Below, piece after piece: positions 39,129-48,442 of a stretch of DNA of 64,000 bases. Position 1 is the stretch's first letter, and every line of letters starts with the position of its first letter. The DNA is from Pseudomonas trivialis (GTDB taxonomy: Bacteria; Pseudomonadota; Gammaproteobacteria; Pseudomonadales; Pseudomonadaceae). Made by a program: the position numbers and the translations under genes. The stretch is taken from the NCBI RefSeq assembly GCF_001439805.1, contig NZ_JYLK01000008.1, positions 177,635 to 241,634 of the forward strand. The letters run 5' to 3'. A model generated the notes under the pieces. That model had not been told where the DNA came from. It worked only from the letters and a program-made list of their open reading frames with translations, and did not search any database.

Positions 39129-39177
39129 AAAAAAAAGAAGGCCCGCGGACGACTGAACTGCCGCGGGCCTTTTTTTA
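39129..39177. terminator. Bidirectional terminator-like hairpin upstream of the OprD gene
   Basis: GGCCCGCGG (39141-39149) pairs with CCGCGGGCC (39162-39170). T7 follows on the plus strand and a T-run follows on the minus strand. No plus-strand gene ends here. On the minus strand it lies between the 67-aa gene and the porin, so it either ends the small transcript or acts as an attenuator in a long porin leader. Confidence 0.8.
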
Positions 39178-39430
39178 TTGGATGAGTCATGGCGGTTAGC
39201 CACAGGCGTTGGGCGCAATCCTAGTCGCGCCCTGAACTTTATGTCAATTTCGTGAATGTTCTGACTTCAGACGAAAAGATTCCAAGCGGCGGACGACGCT
39301 CCTTGGTCAGCCAAAATTCGAATGTGGGAGGGGGCTTGCTCCCGATAGCGGGGCGCCAGTTAAAAACACGCCAACTGAACCACCGCAATCGGGAGCAAGC
39401 CCCCTCCTGCATTTTTGATCCTGGTGGTCT
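39178..39430. other. Gap holding a REP pair
   Basis: No gene is supported here. It contains the inverted REP pair at 39323-39411; the remaining bases show no ribosome site or conserved frame. Confidence 0.5.
39323..39411. repeat. Inverted REP pair (REPIN)
   Basis: The left arm is TGTGGGAGGGGGCTTGCTCC at 39323, and the right arm is its near-complement ending at 39411 (ATCGGGAGCAAGCCCCCTCC). About 41 nt of spacer separate them. Same class as those at 50598 and 4109. Confidence 0.85.
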
Positions 39431-39634
39431 TCAGTTGCGTGCCAGCTCACACAGCGCCTTCATCTCGTCCTCGCTGAACAGCCCCACCGGGTAGCGATCA
39501 TTCATCAGGCTGCGCAGGTCGGGCTGGCGCGAGTCGTTTGCCTTCAACCACTGTGCCAGCGCATGAATTGCATCGCCGTTCACCCGCGCCGGGTGGGGCG
39601 TATACGTCTTGATCGAATTGCTCTCGGCATTCAT
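39431..39634 (-). CDS. Small conserved-looking protein, hypothetical
   Basis: A 67-aa soluble protein with helical stretches DAIHALAQWLKANDSRQPDL and FSEDEMKALCELARN. GGGAGAGCGT lies about 7 nt upstream of the ATG at 39634, a fair ribosome site. No domain or signal is recognised. It stands alone between aguA and the porin on the minus strand, with its own likely terminator at 39129-39177. The spacing and ribosome site support a real gene, but the function is unknown. Confidence 0.6.
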   Translation of the reverse strand: MNAESNSIKTYTPHPARVNGDAIHALAQWLKANDSRQPDLRSLMNDRYPVGLFSEDEMKALCELARN

Positions 39635-39774
39635 TTCTACGCTCTCCCTACTGCGTGAGCGGCTAACTTACTCAAGGTTTATGACAGAACGGCACCGTCA
39701 TCCACCTTGAGCCACCGTTACGACAGCGATACAAGAGCTATGCCAATGTCCCCGGTGCACAGGCATCCCGACGC

Positions 39775-39810
39775 AAAAAAGCCCGCGACCTTGCCAGGTC
39801 GCGGGCTTGC
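39775..39810 (-). terminator. Intrinsic terminator of aguA
   Basis: GCCCGCGACC (39781-39790) pairs with GGTCGCGGGC (39797-39806), and T6 follows on the minus strand. It is 63 nt past the aguA stop. Confidence 0.9.
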
Positions 39811-39868
39811 TGAAGCGCTGCAAAAATATGGCTTAATGCCACCGCCCACACCACTGTTACAACTGCAC

Positions 39869-40975
39869 TCAGTTTTTGTGCGGAGCCGGTTGCTGTTGGG
39901 TCAGACAGTGGATGTTACCGCCCCCGAGTAACAGTTCGCGCCCCGGCACCATTACCACTTCGTGCTGCGGGAACAAGCCCTGGAGGATGTCCCTGGCCTG
40001 GCTGTCCAGCGGGTCGTCGAAGCTGGGGGCAATGATGCCGCCGTTGACGATCAGAAAGTTCACGTAGGACCCGGCCAACCGCACGCTCGGGTTGCGTTCC
40101 TGGCTGCCCTCTACCGGATCCACGCCGGCGCACTCGTCTTCGGTGGCATACAACGGCCCCGGAATCGGCATTTTGTGCACGATAAACGCGCGGCCCCTGG
40201 CGTCTGTGCTGCTTTGCAGCACATCCATGGCGGCATGGCAGCGTGCGTAGTTGGGGTCTTGCGGGTCGTCGGTCCAGGCCAGCAACACTTCACCTGGGCG
40301 CACGTAGCAGCAGAAGTTATCCACATGGCCATCGGTCTCGTCGTTGAACAGGCCGTGCGGCAGCCAGATGATCTTGTCCACAGCCAGGTTATCGCGAAGC
40401 ACCGCTTCAATCTCCGCGCGGTCGAGGTGCGGGTTGCGATTGCGGTTGAGCAGGCATTCTTCGGTGGTAACCAGCGTGCCTTCACCGTCGACATGGATGG
40501 AGCCGCCTTCCAGCACGAAACCTTCGGTGCGGTAACGGGGCGTGCGCTCGATCTCGAGGATCTTGCCACCCACCTGCGCGTCGCGGTTCCACGGCGCATA
40601 CAGGCCGCCGTCAAACCCGCCCCAGGCATTGAAATCCCAGTTCACGCCGCGCACTTCGCCACTGTCATTAATGACAAATGTAGGGCCGGTGTCGCGGACC
40701 CAGGCGTCGTCGCTGGACATTTCCACCACCCGGATATTCGGCACATCCAGGCGGGCGCGGGCGTTTTCGTACTGGCCGGCAGACACGGCCACCGTCACCG
40801 GTTCAAACCGCGCGATAGCCTTGGCCACGGCCACATGAGCGGCCTGCGCCGGCTTGCCGCCCAGGCGCCAGTTGTCCGGGCGTTCGGGCCAGATCATCCA
40901 GGTCTGGGTCTGTGGCGCCCATTCGGCGGGCATATGGAAGCCATCGGCGCGGGGGGTGCTGTGCAGGGTGGTCAT
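39869..40975 (-). CDS. aguA: Agmatine deiminase
   Basis: A 368-aa cytoplasmic enzyme that turns agmatine into N-carbamoylputrescine and ammonia, the first step from decarboxylated arginine to putrescine. The opening [20 protein letters not shown], the [10 protein letters not shown] motif, [15 protein letters not shown], the catalytic His in [10 protein letters not shown] and the nucleophile Cys357 in [10 protein letters not shown] all match the family. Length is as usual. aguB (N-carbamoylputrescine amidohydrolase) is not beside it, unlike the aguBA pair of P. aeruginosa, so expression is separate. A palindromic site lies about 100 nt upstream. Confidence 0.96.
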   Translation of the reverse strand: MTTLHSTPRADGFHMPAEWAPQTQTWMIWPERPDNWRLGGKPAQAAHVAVAKAIARFEPVTVAVSAGQYENARARLDVPNIRVVEMSSDDAWVRDTGPTFVINDSGEVRGVNWDFNAWGGFDGGLYAPWNRDAQVGGKILEIERTPRYRTEGFVLEGGSIHVDGEGTLVTTEECLLNRNRNPHLDRAEIEAVLRDNLAVDKIIWLPHGLFNDETDGHVDNFCCYVRPGEVLLAWTDDPQDPNYARCHAAMDVLQSSTDARGRAFIVHKMPIPGPLYATEDECAGVDPVEGSQERNPSVRLAGSYVNFLIVNGGIIAPSFDDPLDSQARDILQGLFPQHEVVMVPGRELLLGGGNIHCLTQQQPAPHKN

Positions 40976-41292
40976 GGCGATGGCTCCGAATGGGGTGAAG
41001 GCCGACTTTATAACGGATAAAAATCGGCTTTAACAGGGATCGAAAAGAGTAGGCGACAAATATGACAGCAGATAATCGATAACAATCGATTAATTACAAC
41101 TGCTCATCCGAAACCTTCGACAGCGTGCCTGTGGATCAAGATGACAAGCAGCCGCGTGATGACCTCGGCTTTTTCAGGCGTGTCTATCGCCACTGCAGGC
41201 CCCGGTGCACACATCACGCTTGCGCCGCCTGACGCCACCACTCAAGCTATGCTTCATTCGCTTGATGTCCGTCTAAGGAAAAGGCCCCCGAC
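40976..41292. other. Divergent intergenic region aguA / rfbB
   Basis: 317 bp without a gene. It holds the palindrome at 41073-41092 and the promoters of both neighbours. GGAAAAGG lies about 7 nt before the rfbB ATG. Confidence 0.6.
41073..41092. promoter_or_regulatory. Palindromic candidate operator
   Basis: TAATCGAT-AACA-ATCGATTA is a perfect 8-bp inverted repeat with a 4-nt spacer, in AT-rich DNA between aguA and rfbB, about 100 bp upstream of aguA. It has the size and symmetry of a dimeric regulator site. Confidence 0.55.
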
Positions 41293-42375
41293 ATGCGCAT
41301 TCTCGTTACCGGCGGCGCCGGTTTTATTGGCTCTGCCCTGATTCGTCACCTGATTCAAAACACCGAGCACGAAGTGCTCAACCTGGACAAACTCACCTAC
41401 GCCGGCAATCTGGAGTCGCTGACCAGCATCGCCTCCAACAGCCGCTATGAGTTCGTGCAGGCCGATATCATCGATCAGAACGCCGTCAGCGCGTTACTGA
41501 CGCGTTTCGAGCCGCAGGCCATCATGCACCTGGCGGCCGAATCCCATGTCGACCGCTCCATCGACGGCCCTTCGGATTTCATCCAGACCAATATCGTCGG
41601 CACCTACAGCCTGTTGGAAGCGACCCGCGCCTACTGGCAGAAGCTGGCTGAGCCTGCCAAAAGCGCCTTCCGTTTTCATCACATCTCCACCGATGAAGTG
41701 TATGGCGACCTGCATGGCGTGGACGACCTGTTCACCGAAACCACGCCTTACGCGCCGAGCTCGCCCTATTCGGCCAGCAAGGCCGCGTCCGACCATCTGG
41801 TCCGCGCCTGGCAGCGCACTTATGGCCTGCCGGTACTGCTGACCAACTGCTCGAACAACTACGGGCCGTTCCACTTCCCCGAGAAGCTGATTCCACTGGT
41901 TATCCTCAATGCCCTCGCGGGCAAGCCACTGCCGGTGTACGGCGACGGTTTGCAGGTGCGCGACTGGTTGTTCGTCGAAGACCACGCCCGCGCATTGCTT
42001 AAAGTAGTGACCGAAGGCGTGGTAGGTGAGACCTACAACATCGGCGGGCACAACGAGCAAAAGAACATCGACGTGGTACGCGGCATCTGCGGCCTGCTTG
42101 AAGAGTTGGCGCCACAGCGCCCGGCCGGCGTGGCGCAATTCACCGACCTGATCACCTTCGTCAAGGATCGCCCCGGCCACGACCAGCGCTATGCCATCGA
42201 CGCCGGCAAGATCGAACGTGAACTGGGCTGGACCCCGGAAGAAACCTTTGAAACAGGGCTGCGCAAAACCGTGCAGTGGTACCTCGATAATCTGGAATGG
42301 TGCCGCAGGGTCCAGGACGGCAGTTATCAGGGTGAACGATTGGGCAACACCGACGTGAAGGATTTGATCGCATGA
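41293..42375 (+). CDS. rfbB: dTDP-glucose 4,6-dehydratase
   Basis: A 360-aa NAD-dependent short-chain dehydrogenase that makes dTDP-4-keto-6-deoxyglucose, step two of dTDP-L-rhamnose synthesis. The Rossmann motif [11 protein letters not shown] is at residues 7-17, [15 protein letters not shown] is the classic RmlB stretch, [11 protein letters not shown] holds the catalytic Thr-Asp-Glu, and [10 protein letters not shown] is the YxxxK site. It is the first of four genes joined by 4-nt overlaps (ATGA), giving the order B-A-C-D. Rhamnose would go to O-antigen, exopolysaccharide or rhamnolipid. Confidence 0.97.
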   Translation: MRILVTGGAGFIGSALIRHLIQNTEHEVLNLDKLTYAGNLESLTSIASNSRYEFVQADIIDQNAVSALLTRFEPQAIMHLAAESHVDRSIDGPSDFIQTNIVGTYSLLEATRAYWQKLAEPAKSAFRFHHISTDEVYGDLHGVDDLFTETTPYAPSSPYSASKAASDHLVRAWQRTYGLPVLLTNCSNNYGPFHFPEKLIPLVILNALAGKPLPVYGDGLQVRDWLFVEDHARALLKVVTEGVVGETYNIGGHNEQKNIDVVRGICGLLEELAPQRPAGVAQFTDLITFVKDRPGHDQRYAIDAGKIERELGWTPEETFETGLRKTVQWYLDNLEWCRRVQDGSYQGERLGNTDVKDLIA

Positions 42376-43247
42376 TGAAGGGAATCGTATTGGCCGGCGG
42401 CTCCGGCACCCGTTTGCACCCCATCACCCTGGGCGTGTCCAAGCAACTGCTGCCGGTGTATGACAAACCGATGATCTACTACCCGATCTCGGTGCTGATG
42501 CTGGCGGGGATCAAGGACATTCTGATCATCTCCACACCGGTTGATTTGCCGCAATACCGCAACCTGCTGGGCGATGGCAGCCAGTTTGGCGTGCACTTCA
42601 CCTACGCCGAACAGCCCAAACCGGACGGTCTGGCCCAGGCGTTCATCATCGGTGAAGAATTCATCGGCAAAGACCCGGTTTGCCTGATCCTGGGCGACAA
42701 CATCTTCCACGGCCAGCATTTCGGTGAGCAACTGCGCACGGCTGCCGAGCGCCCGTCCGGCGCTACCGTATTCGGCTATTGGGTCAAGGACCCGGAGCGT
42801 TTCGGCGTGATCGACTTCGACAAGGAAGGCCGCGCCCTGTCCATCGAAGAAAAACCGGCCAGACCCAAGTCGTCTTACGCGGTGACAGGCCTGTATTTCT
42901 ATGACAACGACGTGATCGAGATCGCCAAGGCCGTCGAGCTTTCTCCGCGTGGAGAGCTGGAAATTACTGACGTCAACAATGCTTACCTCAAGCGTGGCGA
43001 TCTGCATGTGGAGCGCTTTGGCCGTGGCTTTGCCTGGCTGGACACCGGCACCCACGACAGCCTGCTTGAAGCCTCGACGTACGTGCAGACCATCGAACAC
43101 CGCCAGGGCCTCAAAGTGGCTTGCCTCGAGGAGATCGCCTACGAAAATGGCTGGATCACGCGTGATTATTTGCTTGAGCGCGCAAAATATTTTGGCAAAA
43201 CCGGTTATGGTCAATACTTGTACAAACTCGCTGGGGACAATGAATGA
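42372..43247 (+). CDS. rfbA: Glucose-1-phosphate thymidylyltransferase
   Basis: A 291-aa nucleotidyltransferase that joins dTTP and glucose-1-phosphate into dTDP-glucose, the first step of the rhamnose route. [20 protein letters not shown] at the N-terminus is the nucleotide-binding loop, followed by [20 protein letters not shown]. Further RmlA marks are [21 protein letters not shown] and [16 protein letters not shown]. The ATG at 42372 overlaps the rfbB stop by 4 nt; the next codon is also ATG and may be used. dTDP-rhamnose feedback inhibition is a family property. Confidence 0.97.
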   Translation: MMKGIVLAGGSGTRLHPITLGVSKQLLPVYDKPMIYYPISVLMLAGIKDILIISTPVDLPQYRNLLGDGSQFGVHFTYAEQPKPDGLAQAFIIGEEFIGKDPVCLILGDNIFHGQHFGEQLRTAAERPSGATVFGYWVKDPERFGVIDFDKEGRALSIEEKPARPKSSYAVTGLYFYDNDVIEIAKAVELSPRGELEITDVNNAYLKRGDLHVERFGRGFAWLDTGTHDSLLEASTYVQTIEHRQGLKVACLEEIAYENGWITRDYLLERAKYFGKTGYGQYLYKLAGDNE

Positions 43248-43789
43248 ATGTGACGGCCACCGAGCTGCCGGGTGTATTGATCATCGAGCCCAAGGTTTTT
43301 GGCGATGAGCGCGGTTTTTTTTACGAAAGCTTCAATGCTCGCGACTTCGCTCAAATCGCAGGACTGGAACAGCAATTTGTGCAGGACAACCACTCGCGCT
43401 CGCAAAAAGGCGTGTTGCGCGGTCTGCACTATCAGATCGAACATGCCCAAGGAAAACTGGTGCGCGTGACCGCCGGCGAAGTGCTGGACGTGGCTGTGGA
43501 TATTCGTCGCAGCTCGCCCAATTTCGGCAAGTGGGTAGGTGTGAGGCTGTCTGCCGACAACCGCCGCCAACTATGGATTCCACCGGGGTTTGCCCATGGA
43601 TTCGTGGTGCTCAGCGACCATGCCGAGTTCCTTTACAAGACCACTGACTACTACACGCCTGCGGCAGAACGCTGCATTCGCTGGGACGACGCCGAGCTGG
43701 GCATCGACTGGCAATTGAGCGGTGCACCGACCTTGTCCGCCAAGGACCAGAACGGTAAAAGCCTGAAAGACGCTGACGTGTTCCCATGA
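43244..43789 (+). CDS. rfbC: dTDP-4-dehydrorhamnose 3,5-epimerase
   Basis: A 181-aa cupin enzyme for the double epimerisation step. [33 protein letters not shown] (with the catalytic His) and [20 protein letters not shown] (with the Tyr in KTTDYY following) are diagnostic of RmlC. It overlaps rfbA and rfbD by 4 nt each, so the whole pathway is translationally linked. Length is as usual for the family. Confidence 0.97.
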   Translation: MNVTATELPGVLIIEPKVFGDERGFFYESFNARDFAQIAGLEQQFVQDNHSRSQKGVLRGLHYQIEHAQGKLVRVTAGEVLDVAVDIRRSSPNFGKWVGVRLSADNRRQLWIPPGFAHGFVVLSDHAEFLYKTTDYYTPAAERCIRWDDAELGIDWQLSGAPTLSAKDQNGKSLKDADVFP

Positions 43790-44667
43790 GTGGCGCTCTC
43801 AAGATTCTGATCACCGGCCAGCACGGTCAGGTTACCCAGGCACTGCAGCAGCAGCTCCAGAGCCTGGGCGAACTCATCGTGCTGGGCCGCGACCAACTGG
43901 ACCTGGCCAACGTTGACCAGATCCGTCAGAAAGTGCGCGCCCACCGCCCCAACCTGATCATCAACGCAGCCGCACACACGGCCGTCGATCAGGCTGAAAG
44001 CGAACCAGATGCGGCCTTTGCCATCAATGCCATCGCGCCCGGTGTGCTTGCCGAGGAAGCCAAGGCGCTGGGCATCCCGCTGATTCACTACTCCACCGAC
44101 TACGTGTTTGACGGCAGCAAGCCTGCGCCCTACACGGAGGCGGACGCGACCAACCCGCTGGGTGTCTATGGCCAGAGCAAATTGGCTGGTGAGCAGGCAA
44201 TCGCGGCCGTGGGCGGCGAGTATCTGGTGCTGCGTACCAGCTGGGTTTATTCCGCCACCGGTAAAAACTTCCTGCTGACCATGCAGCGGCTGCTGCAAGA
44301 GAAACCGCACATGCGCATCGTCGCCGACCAGATCGGCGCGCCGACCTGGGCCGGGACCATCGCCAACAGCACCCGCGCGCTAGTCGAGCGCTGGCAGGCG
44401 GGCCAGCCGGGCGATTGGGGTGTGTATCACCTCACGGCCCAGGGCGAAACATCGTGGTTCGGCTTCGCTCAGGCTATTGGCGAGCATTTGCAGGCCGCCG
44501 GAAAAGCCTGCGCCGAACTGGAAGGGATACCGGCCAGCGCCTACCCGACACCCGCCAGGCGTCCGCTGAACTCACGCCTGGATTGCAGCCGTCTGCAGCA
44601 GCAGTGGCAGGTCAGCCAACCGCAGTGGCGGGATGCATTGCGCGAGTGTCTTGCCGGCCAGCACTAG
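43786..44667 (+). CDS. rfbD: dTDP-4-dehydrorhamnose reductase
   Basis: A 293-aa NAD(P)H-dependent reductase that finishes dTDP-L-rhamnose. ILITGQHGQVTQAL is the cofactor loop, INAAAHTAVDQAESEPDAA and IHYSTDYVFDGSKPAPYTEA are the RmlD hallmarks, and VYGQSKLAGEQ holds the YxxxK pair. The C-terminal RPLNSRLDCSRL closes the sugar site. It is the last gene of the rfbBACD run; dctB starts 36 nt later on the same strand with no hairpin between, so read-through is possible. Confidence 0.97.
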   Translation: MSGALKILITGQHGQVTQALQQQLQSLGELIVLGRDQLDLANVDQIRQKVRAHRPNLIINAAAHTAVDQAESEPDAAFAINAIAPGVLAEEAKALGIPLIHYSTDYVFDGSKPAPYTEADATNPLGVYGQSKLAGEQAIAAVGGEYLVLRTSWVYSATGKNFLLTMQRLLQEKPHMRIVADQIGAPTWAGTIANSTRALVERWQAGQPGDWGVYHLTAQGETSWFGFAQAIGEHLQAAGKACAELEGIPASAYPTPARRPLNSRLDCSRLQQQWQVSQPQWRDALRECLAGQH

Positions 44668-44703
44668 GCATAATGCGCCTGTACCCACAGGCGCACGGTT
44701 CCC

Positions 44704-46512
44704 ATGACTCCACCCCTTCCGCGAAGACCCCGCTGGCGCAGCCTTGCGTTGCTGGCGTTGTGCCTGGCACCACTGCTGTGGCCGCTGGAGCACTTGGCCG
44801 AGCGTTATTACCGCAACGAACTGGCCGGGCAGAACCGTCAGACCCTCGACCTCTACGTCGCCAACCTGCTCGGCACGCTGCATCGCTACGAGGTGCTGCC
44901 GCAGATTCTCGGCGATTTGCCGGCCTTGCGTACCGCGCTGGAGGCGCCAGAGGTCAGCACCAACCTGGTCGGCGCCAACCTGCTGCTCAAGGACGTCGCC
45001 GCCCAGGCCGGGGCGGAAGTGATGTACCTGATGGACACGTCCGGCAAGACCCTCGCCGCGTCCAACTGGGACAAACAGGACAGTTTCGTCGGACGTAACT
45101 TTTCGTTCCGCCCGTATTTCAGTGAAGCCATGGCCGGGCGCCTGGGACGCTTCTTTGGCCTGGGCACCACCTCAGCCAAGCGCGGCTACTTCTTCGCCGC
45201 CGCCGTGCGCGACAACGACAGAGTCATCGGCGTGCTGGTGGTCAAGGTCGACCTGGACCACACCGAAAGCCTGTGGGGCAACACCCCGGAGCAATTGCTG
45301 GTCACCGACCACAATGGCGTGGTGATCCTGACGTCGCGCCCGCAATGGCGCTTTCGCGCCACGCGGCCCTTGAGCGCCGAAGAGCGCCAGGCCATCAGTG
45401 CGATCCAGCCCTACCCCACGCGCGACCCACAACCACTGAGCCTTAGCACTACAGCGTGGCTGCGCCAGTCCACGGCCATCGCCGAGACCGGCTGGAACGT
45501 GGAAATCCTCGCACCACAATCCTTGATCGACCGCCCGGTGCGCACCGTGGTGGCAGTCGGTGGCGCCACGCTGCTGGTGCTGATGCTGCTGCTGGGGCTG
45601 CTGATGCAGCGCCGTCGCCATTACCTGGAGCGCATCGCCTTCGAAGCCAAGGCGCGCCGCGAGCTGGAGATGCGCGTGGTCGAGCGCACCAGTGACCTTG
45701 AAGGCCTCAACCGGCGCCTCAAACAGGAAGTGCTGGAACGCGAACACGCCCAGCAGGAACTGGTGCGCGCCCAGGATGACCTGGTGCAGGCCGGTAAACT
45801 CTCGGCGCTGGGCACCATGTCGGCGAGTATCAGCCATGAACTCAACCAGCCCCTGGCGGCGATTCGCAGCTACGCGGAAAACGCCGAAATCCTGCTTGAT
45901 CATGAACGCACCAGCGATGCCCGTGGCAACCTCAAGCAGATCAGCGAACTGACCGGGCGCATGGCGTCGATCATCGCCCACTTGCGCGCGTTCGCCCGCC
46001 GCGACCGCCACGCGCCGGAGAGCGTGGCGCTGCAGCCGGCACTCGACGACGCGTTGGCGTTGCTGGCCAAGCGGCGTCGGTCAATGGAGGTGGAGCTGAT
46101 CCGCGACCTGCCGGAAGCCACCTTGTGGGTGCAGGCCGGCGAAACCCGCTTGCGCCAGGTACTGGGCAACCTGCTGGCCAACGCCCTCGACGCCCTCACC
46201 GAAAAAGGCCCGCCGCGCAAACTGTGGCTGAGTGCCCAAACCACGGCGCAGGGCGTCAACCTGTACATCCGCGACAACGGCCCGGGCTTTTGCATGGAAG
46301 CCCTGGGGCGCGCCAGTGAGCCGTTCTACACCACCAAGACGCGCACCCAGGGCCTCGGCCTGGGCCTGGCGATCTGCGAAACCCTGATGCGTGCCTTTGG
46401 CGGCGAACTGCTGTTCGCCAACCACAGGGAAGGCGGCGCGCTGTTAACCTTGAAACTGCGCGCCGGCTCGCCGGGCGTGAGTCTGCAACCGTCCGAGGAC
46501 CGCAGTGTATGA
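44704..46512 (+). CDS. dctB: C4-dicarboxylate sensor histidine kinase DctB
   Basis: A 602-aa inner-membrane histidine kinase. Helix 1 (SLALLALCLAPLLWPLEHLA) and helix 2 near residue 280 (VVAVGGATLLVLMLLLGLL) frame a periplasmic double-Cache-like domain with FSFRPYFSEAMAGRLGRFFG, typical of DctB sensing succinate/malate/fumarate. A coiled coil of about 50 residues follows, then the H-box SASISHELNQPLAAIRSYAE, N-box NLLANALDALTEKGPP and G-boxes DNGPGF and TQGLGLGLAIC. It overlaps dctD by 4 nt. No DctA or DctPQM transporter is in the window, so the regulated genes lie elsewhere. Confidence 0.9.
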   Translation: MTPPLPRRPRWRSLALLALCLAPLLWPLEHLAERYYRNELAGQNRQTLDLYVANLLGTLHRYEVLPQILGDLPALRTALEAPEVSTNLVGANLLLKDVAAQAGAEVMYLMDTSGKTLAASNWDKQDSFVGRNFSFRPYFSEAMAGRLGRFFGLGTTSAKRGYFFAAAVRDNDRVIGVLVVKVDLDHTESLWGNTPEQLLVTDHNGVVILTSRPQWRFRATRPLSAEERQAISAIQPYPTRDPQPLSLSTTAWLRQSTAIAETGWNVEILAPQSLIDRPVRTVVAVGGATLLVLMLLLGLLMQRRRHYLERIAFEAKARRELEMRVVERTSDLEGLNRRLKQEVLEREHAQQELVRAQDDLVQAGKLSALGTMSASISHELNQPLAAIRSYAENAEILLDHERTSDARGNLKQISELTGRMASIIAHLRAFARRDRHAPESVALQPALDDALALLAKRRRSMEVELIRDLPEATLWVQAGETRLRQVLGNLLANALDALTEKGPPRKLWLSAQTTAQGVNLYIRDNGPGFCMEALGRASEPFYTTKTRTQGLGLGLAICETLMRAFGGELLFANHREGGALLTLKLRAGSPGVSLQPSEDRSV

Positions 46513-47894
46513 GTATCGATAACCAGATCCAGGTGGTGTTGATCGACGACGATCCACACTTGCGTCAGGCCCTGTGCCAGACCCTGGACCTGGCCGGGCT
46601 GAACGTCCTGCCCCTGGGCGAAGCCAATGGCCTCACCGCGCGCCTGTCCCGCGATTGGCCGGGCGTAGTGGTCAGCGACATCCGCATGCCCGGCATGGAC
46701 GGACTGGAGCTGCTCGCCGAATTGCACGGCCAGGACCCGGACCTGCCGGTGCTGCTGATCACCGGCCACGGCGACGTGCCGCTGGCCGTGCAGGCCATGC
46801 GCGCGGGTGCTTATGACTTCCTCGAAAAACCCTTCGCCAGCGACGCCCTGCTCGACAGCGTGCGCCGCGCCCTGGCCCTGCGCCGGCTGGTGCTGGACAA
46901 CCGCAGCCTGCGCCTGGCGCTCAGTGACCGTCAGCAGTTGAGCACGCGCCTGGTCGGCCATTCGCCGCAGATGCTGCGCCTGCGCGAACAGATCGGCGCC
47001 CTGGCCGCGACCCGTGCCGACGTGCTGATCCTTGGTGAAACCGGCGCCGGCAAGGAGGTCGTGGCGCGTGCGCTGCACGACCTGTCGAGCCGGCGCAGCG
47101 GGCCGTTCGTGGCGATCAACGCCGGGGCCCTGGCCGAATCGGTGGTGGAAAGCGAACTGTTCGGCCACGAACCGGGCGCGTTCACTGGCGCGCAGAAACG
47201 TCGGATCGGCAAGTTCGAATTCGCCAACGGCGGCACGCTGTTTCTGGATGAAATCGAAAGCATGAGCCTGGATGTGCAGGTCAAGCTGCTGCGCCTGTTG
47301 CAGGAGCGCGTGGTCGAGCGCCTGGGCGGCAACCAGTTGATCCCGCTGGACATCCGCATCATCGCGGCCACCAAGGAAGACCTGCGCCAGGCCGCCGACC
47401 AGGGGCGCTTTCGTGCCGACTTGTATTACCGCCTCAACGTTGCGCCGCTGCGCATTCCGCCGCTGCGCGAGCGCGGTGAGGATGCATTGATGCTGTTCCA
47501 GCACTTCGCCGACGAGGCCAGCAGCCGCCACGGCCTGCCCCTGCACGAACTGCAACCGGGCCAACGCGCGTTGCTGTTGCGCCATAGCTGGCCGGGCAAC
47601 GTGCGCGAATTACAGAACGCCGCCGAGCGCTTCGCCCTGGGCCTGGAACTGGCATTGGACAGCGCGCCGGACAATCCTGGCGCCAGCGTGCTGACGTCCA
47701 CGCCGGGCGGTTTGAGCGAGCAGGTCGAGCAGTTCGAAAAAAGCCTGATCGCCGCCGAACTCACGCGCCCCCACAGCTCCCTGCGCAGCCTGGCCGAAGC
47801 ATTGGGCGTACCGCGCAAGACCCTGCACGACAAACTGCGCAAGCACGGCCTGACCTTCGCCGACAGCGCCAGCCACGGCACTGACGACGAATGA
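46509..47894 (+). CDS. dctD: Sigma-54-dependent response regulator DctD
   Basis: A 461-aa NtrC-type activator. The receiver domain (residues 8-125) has DDDPHLRQAL, the phospho-Asp in VVVSDIRMPGMDGLELL and the Lys in EKPFASDAL. The AAA+ domain has Walker A ILGETGAGKEVVARAL, the sigma-54 loop GAFTGAQ, Walker B GGTLFLDEIE and the arginine-finger region. A Fis-type helix-turn-helix ends the protein (LAEALGVPRKTLHDKLRKHG). It is coupled to dctB and would switch on C4-dicarboxylate uptake through RpoN promoters. The next gene overlaps its stop by 4 nt. Confidence 0.92.
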   Translation: MSIDNQIQVVLIDDDPHLRQALCQTLDLAGLNVLPLGEANGLTARLSRDWPGVVVSDIRMPGMDGLELLAELHGQDPDLPVLLITGHGDVPLAVQAMRAGAYDFLEKPFASDALLDSVRRALALRRLVLDNRSLRLALSDRQQLSTRLVGHSPQMLRLREQIGALAATRADVLILGETGAGKEVVARALHDLSSRRSGPFVAINAGALAESVVESELFGHEPGAFTGAQKRRIGKFEFANGGTLFLDEIESMSLDVQVKLLRLLQERVVERLGGNQLIPLDIRIIAATKEDLRQAADQGRFRADLYYRLNVAPLRIPPLRERGEDALMLFQHFADEASSRHGLPLHELQPGQRALLLRHSWPGNVRELQNAAERFALGLELALDSAPDNPGASVLTSTPGGLSEQVEQFEKSLIAAELTRPHSSLRSLAEALGVPRKTLHDKLRKHGLTFADSASHGTDDE

Positions 47895-48376
47895 CCCCGT
47901 CCACCCGCCAAGAGACCGCCATGAGCCGCGACAGCCGTTACCTGGAATCCATCCTTCATCACGACATCCCCCTCACTCGGGAAATGGGGCTCAAGGTGCT
48001 CGACTGGCAACACCACCAGCTGCAACTGCATCTTCCCTTGCAAGCCAATATCAACCACAAGAGCACCATGTTTGGCGGCAGCCTCTACTGCGGCGCCGTC
48101 CTGGCAGGCTGGGGTTGGTTGCACCTGAGACTGCACGAACACGGCATTGAAGACGGGCACATCGTGATTCAGGAAGGACAGATCAGTTATCCGTTGCCGG
48201 TGACGCAGGATGCCACGGTGATTTGCGCGGCGCCGGAGGAGAAGGTGTGGAAGCGTTTCGTGGCGACCTACAAACGCCATGGCCGGGCGCGGTTGGCGCT
48301 GGACACATGGATTGTGAATGAGGGCAGCGAAGACCGCGCAGTGACTTTTACCGGCCAATACGTCCTGCACCGCTAG
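47891..48376 (+). CDS. Putative thioesterase (YiiD C-terminal domain type)
   Basis: A 161-aa protein; starting at 47891 it overlaps dctD by 4 nt, while a second Met at 47921 (MSRDSRYLES) gives 151 aa. The hot-dog fold is suggested by the central helix region NHKSTMFGGSLYCGAVLAGW followed by alternating strands (HIVIQEGQISYPLPVTQDAT), as in the 'thioesterase, YiiD C-terminal' family. The substrate is unknown. The ATGA overlap places it in the dctBD transcript, but no functional tie is obvious. A REP element follows. Confidence 0.8.
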   Translation: MTPSTRQETAMSRDSRYLESILHHDIPLTREMGLKVLDWQHHQLQLHLPLQANINHKSTMFGGSLYCGAVLAGWGWLHLRLHEHGIEDGHIVIQEGQISYPLPVTQDATVICAAPEEKVWKRFVATYKRHGRARLALDTWIVNEGSEDRAVTFTGQYVLHR

Positions 48377-48395
48377 CCGCTATTACACAAGGCAA

Positions 48396-48424
48396 ATGAG
48401 GGAGGGGCTTGCCCCCTCCCTCAT
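48396..48424. repeat. REP element (single hairpin)
   Basis: ATGAGGGAGGGGCTTGCCCC followed by CTCCCTCAT is a near-perfect palindrome between convergent genes, of the same class as the other GGGAGGGGCTTG elements. Confidence 0.85.
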
Positions 48425-48442
48425 TTTTAATTTGCGCAGGTC

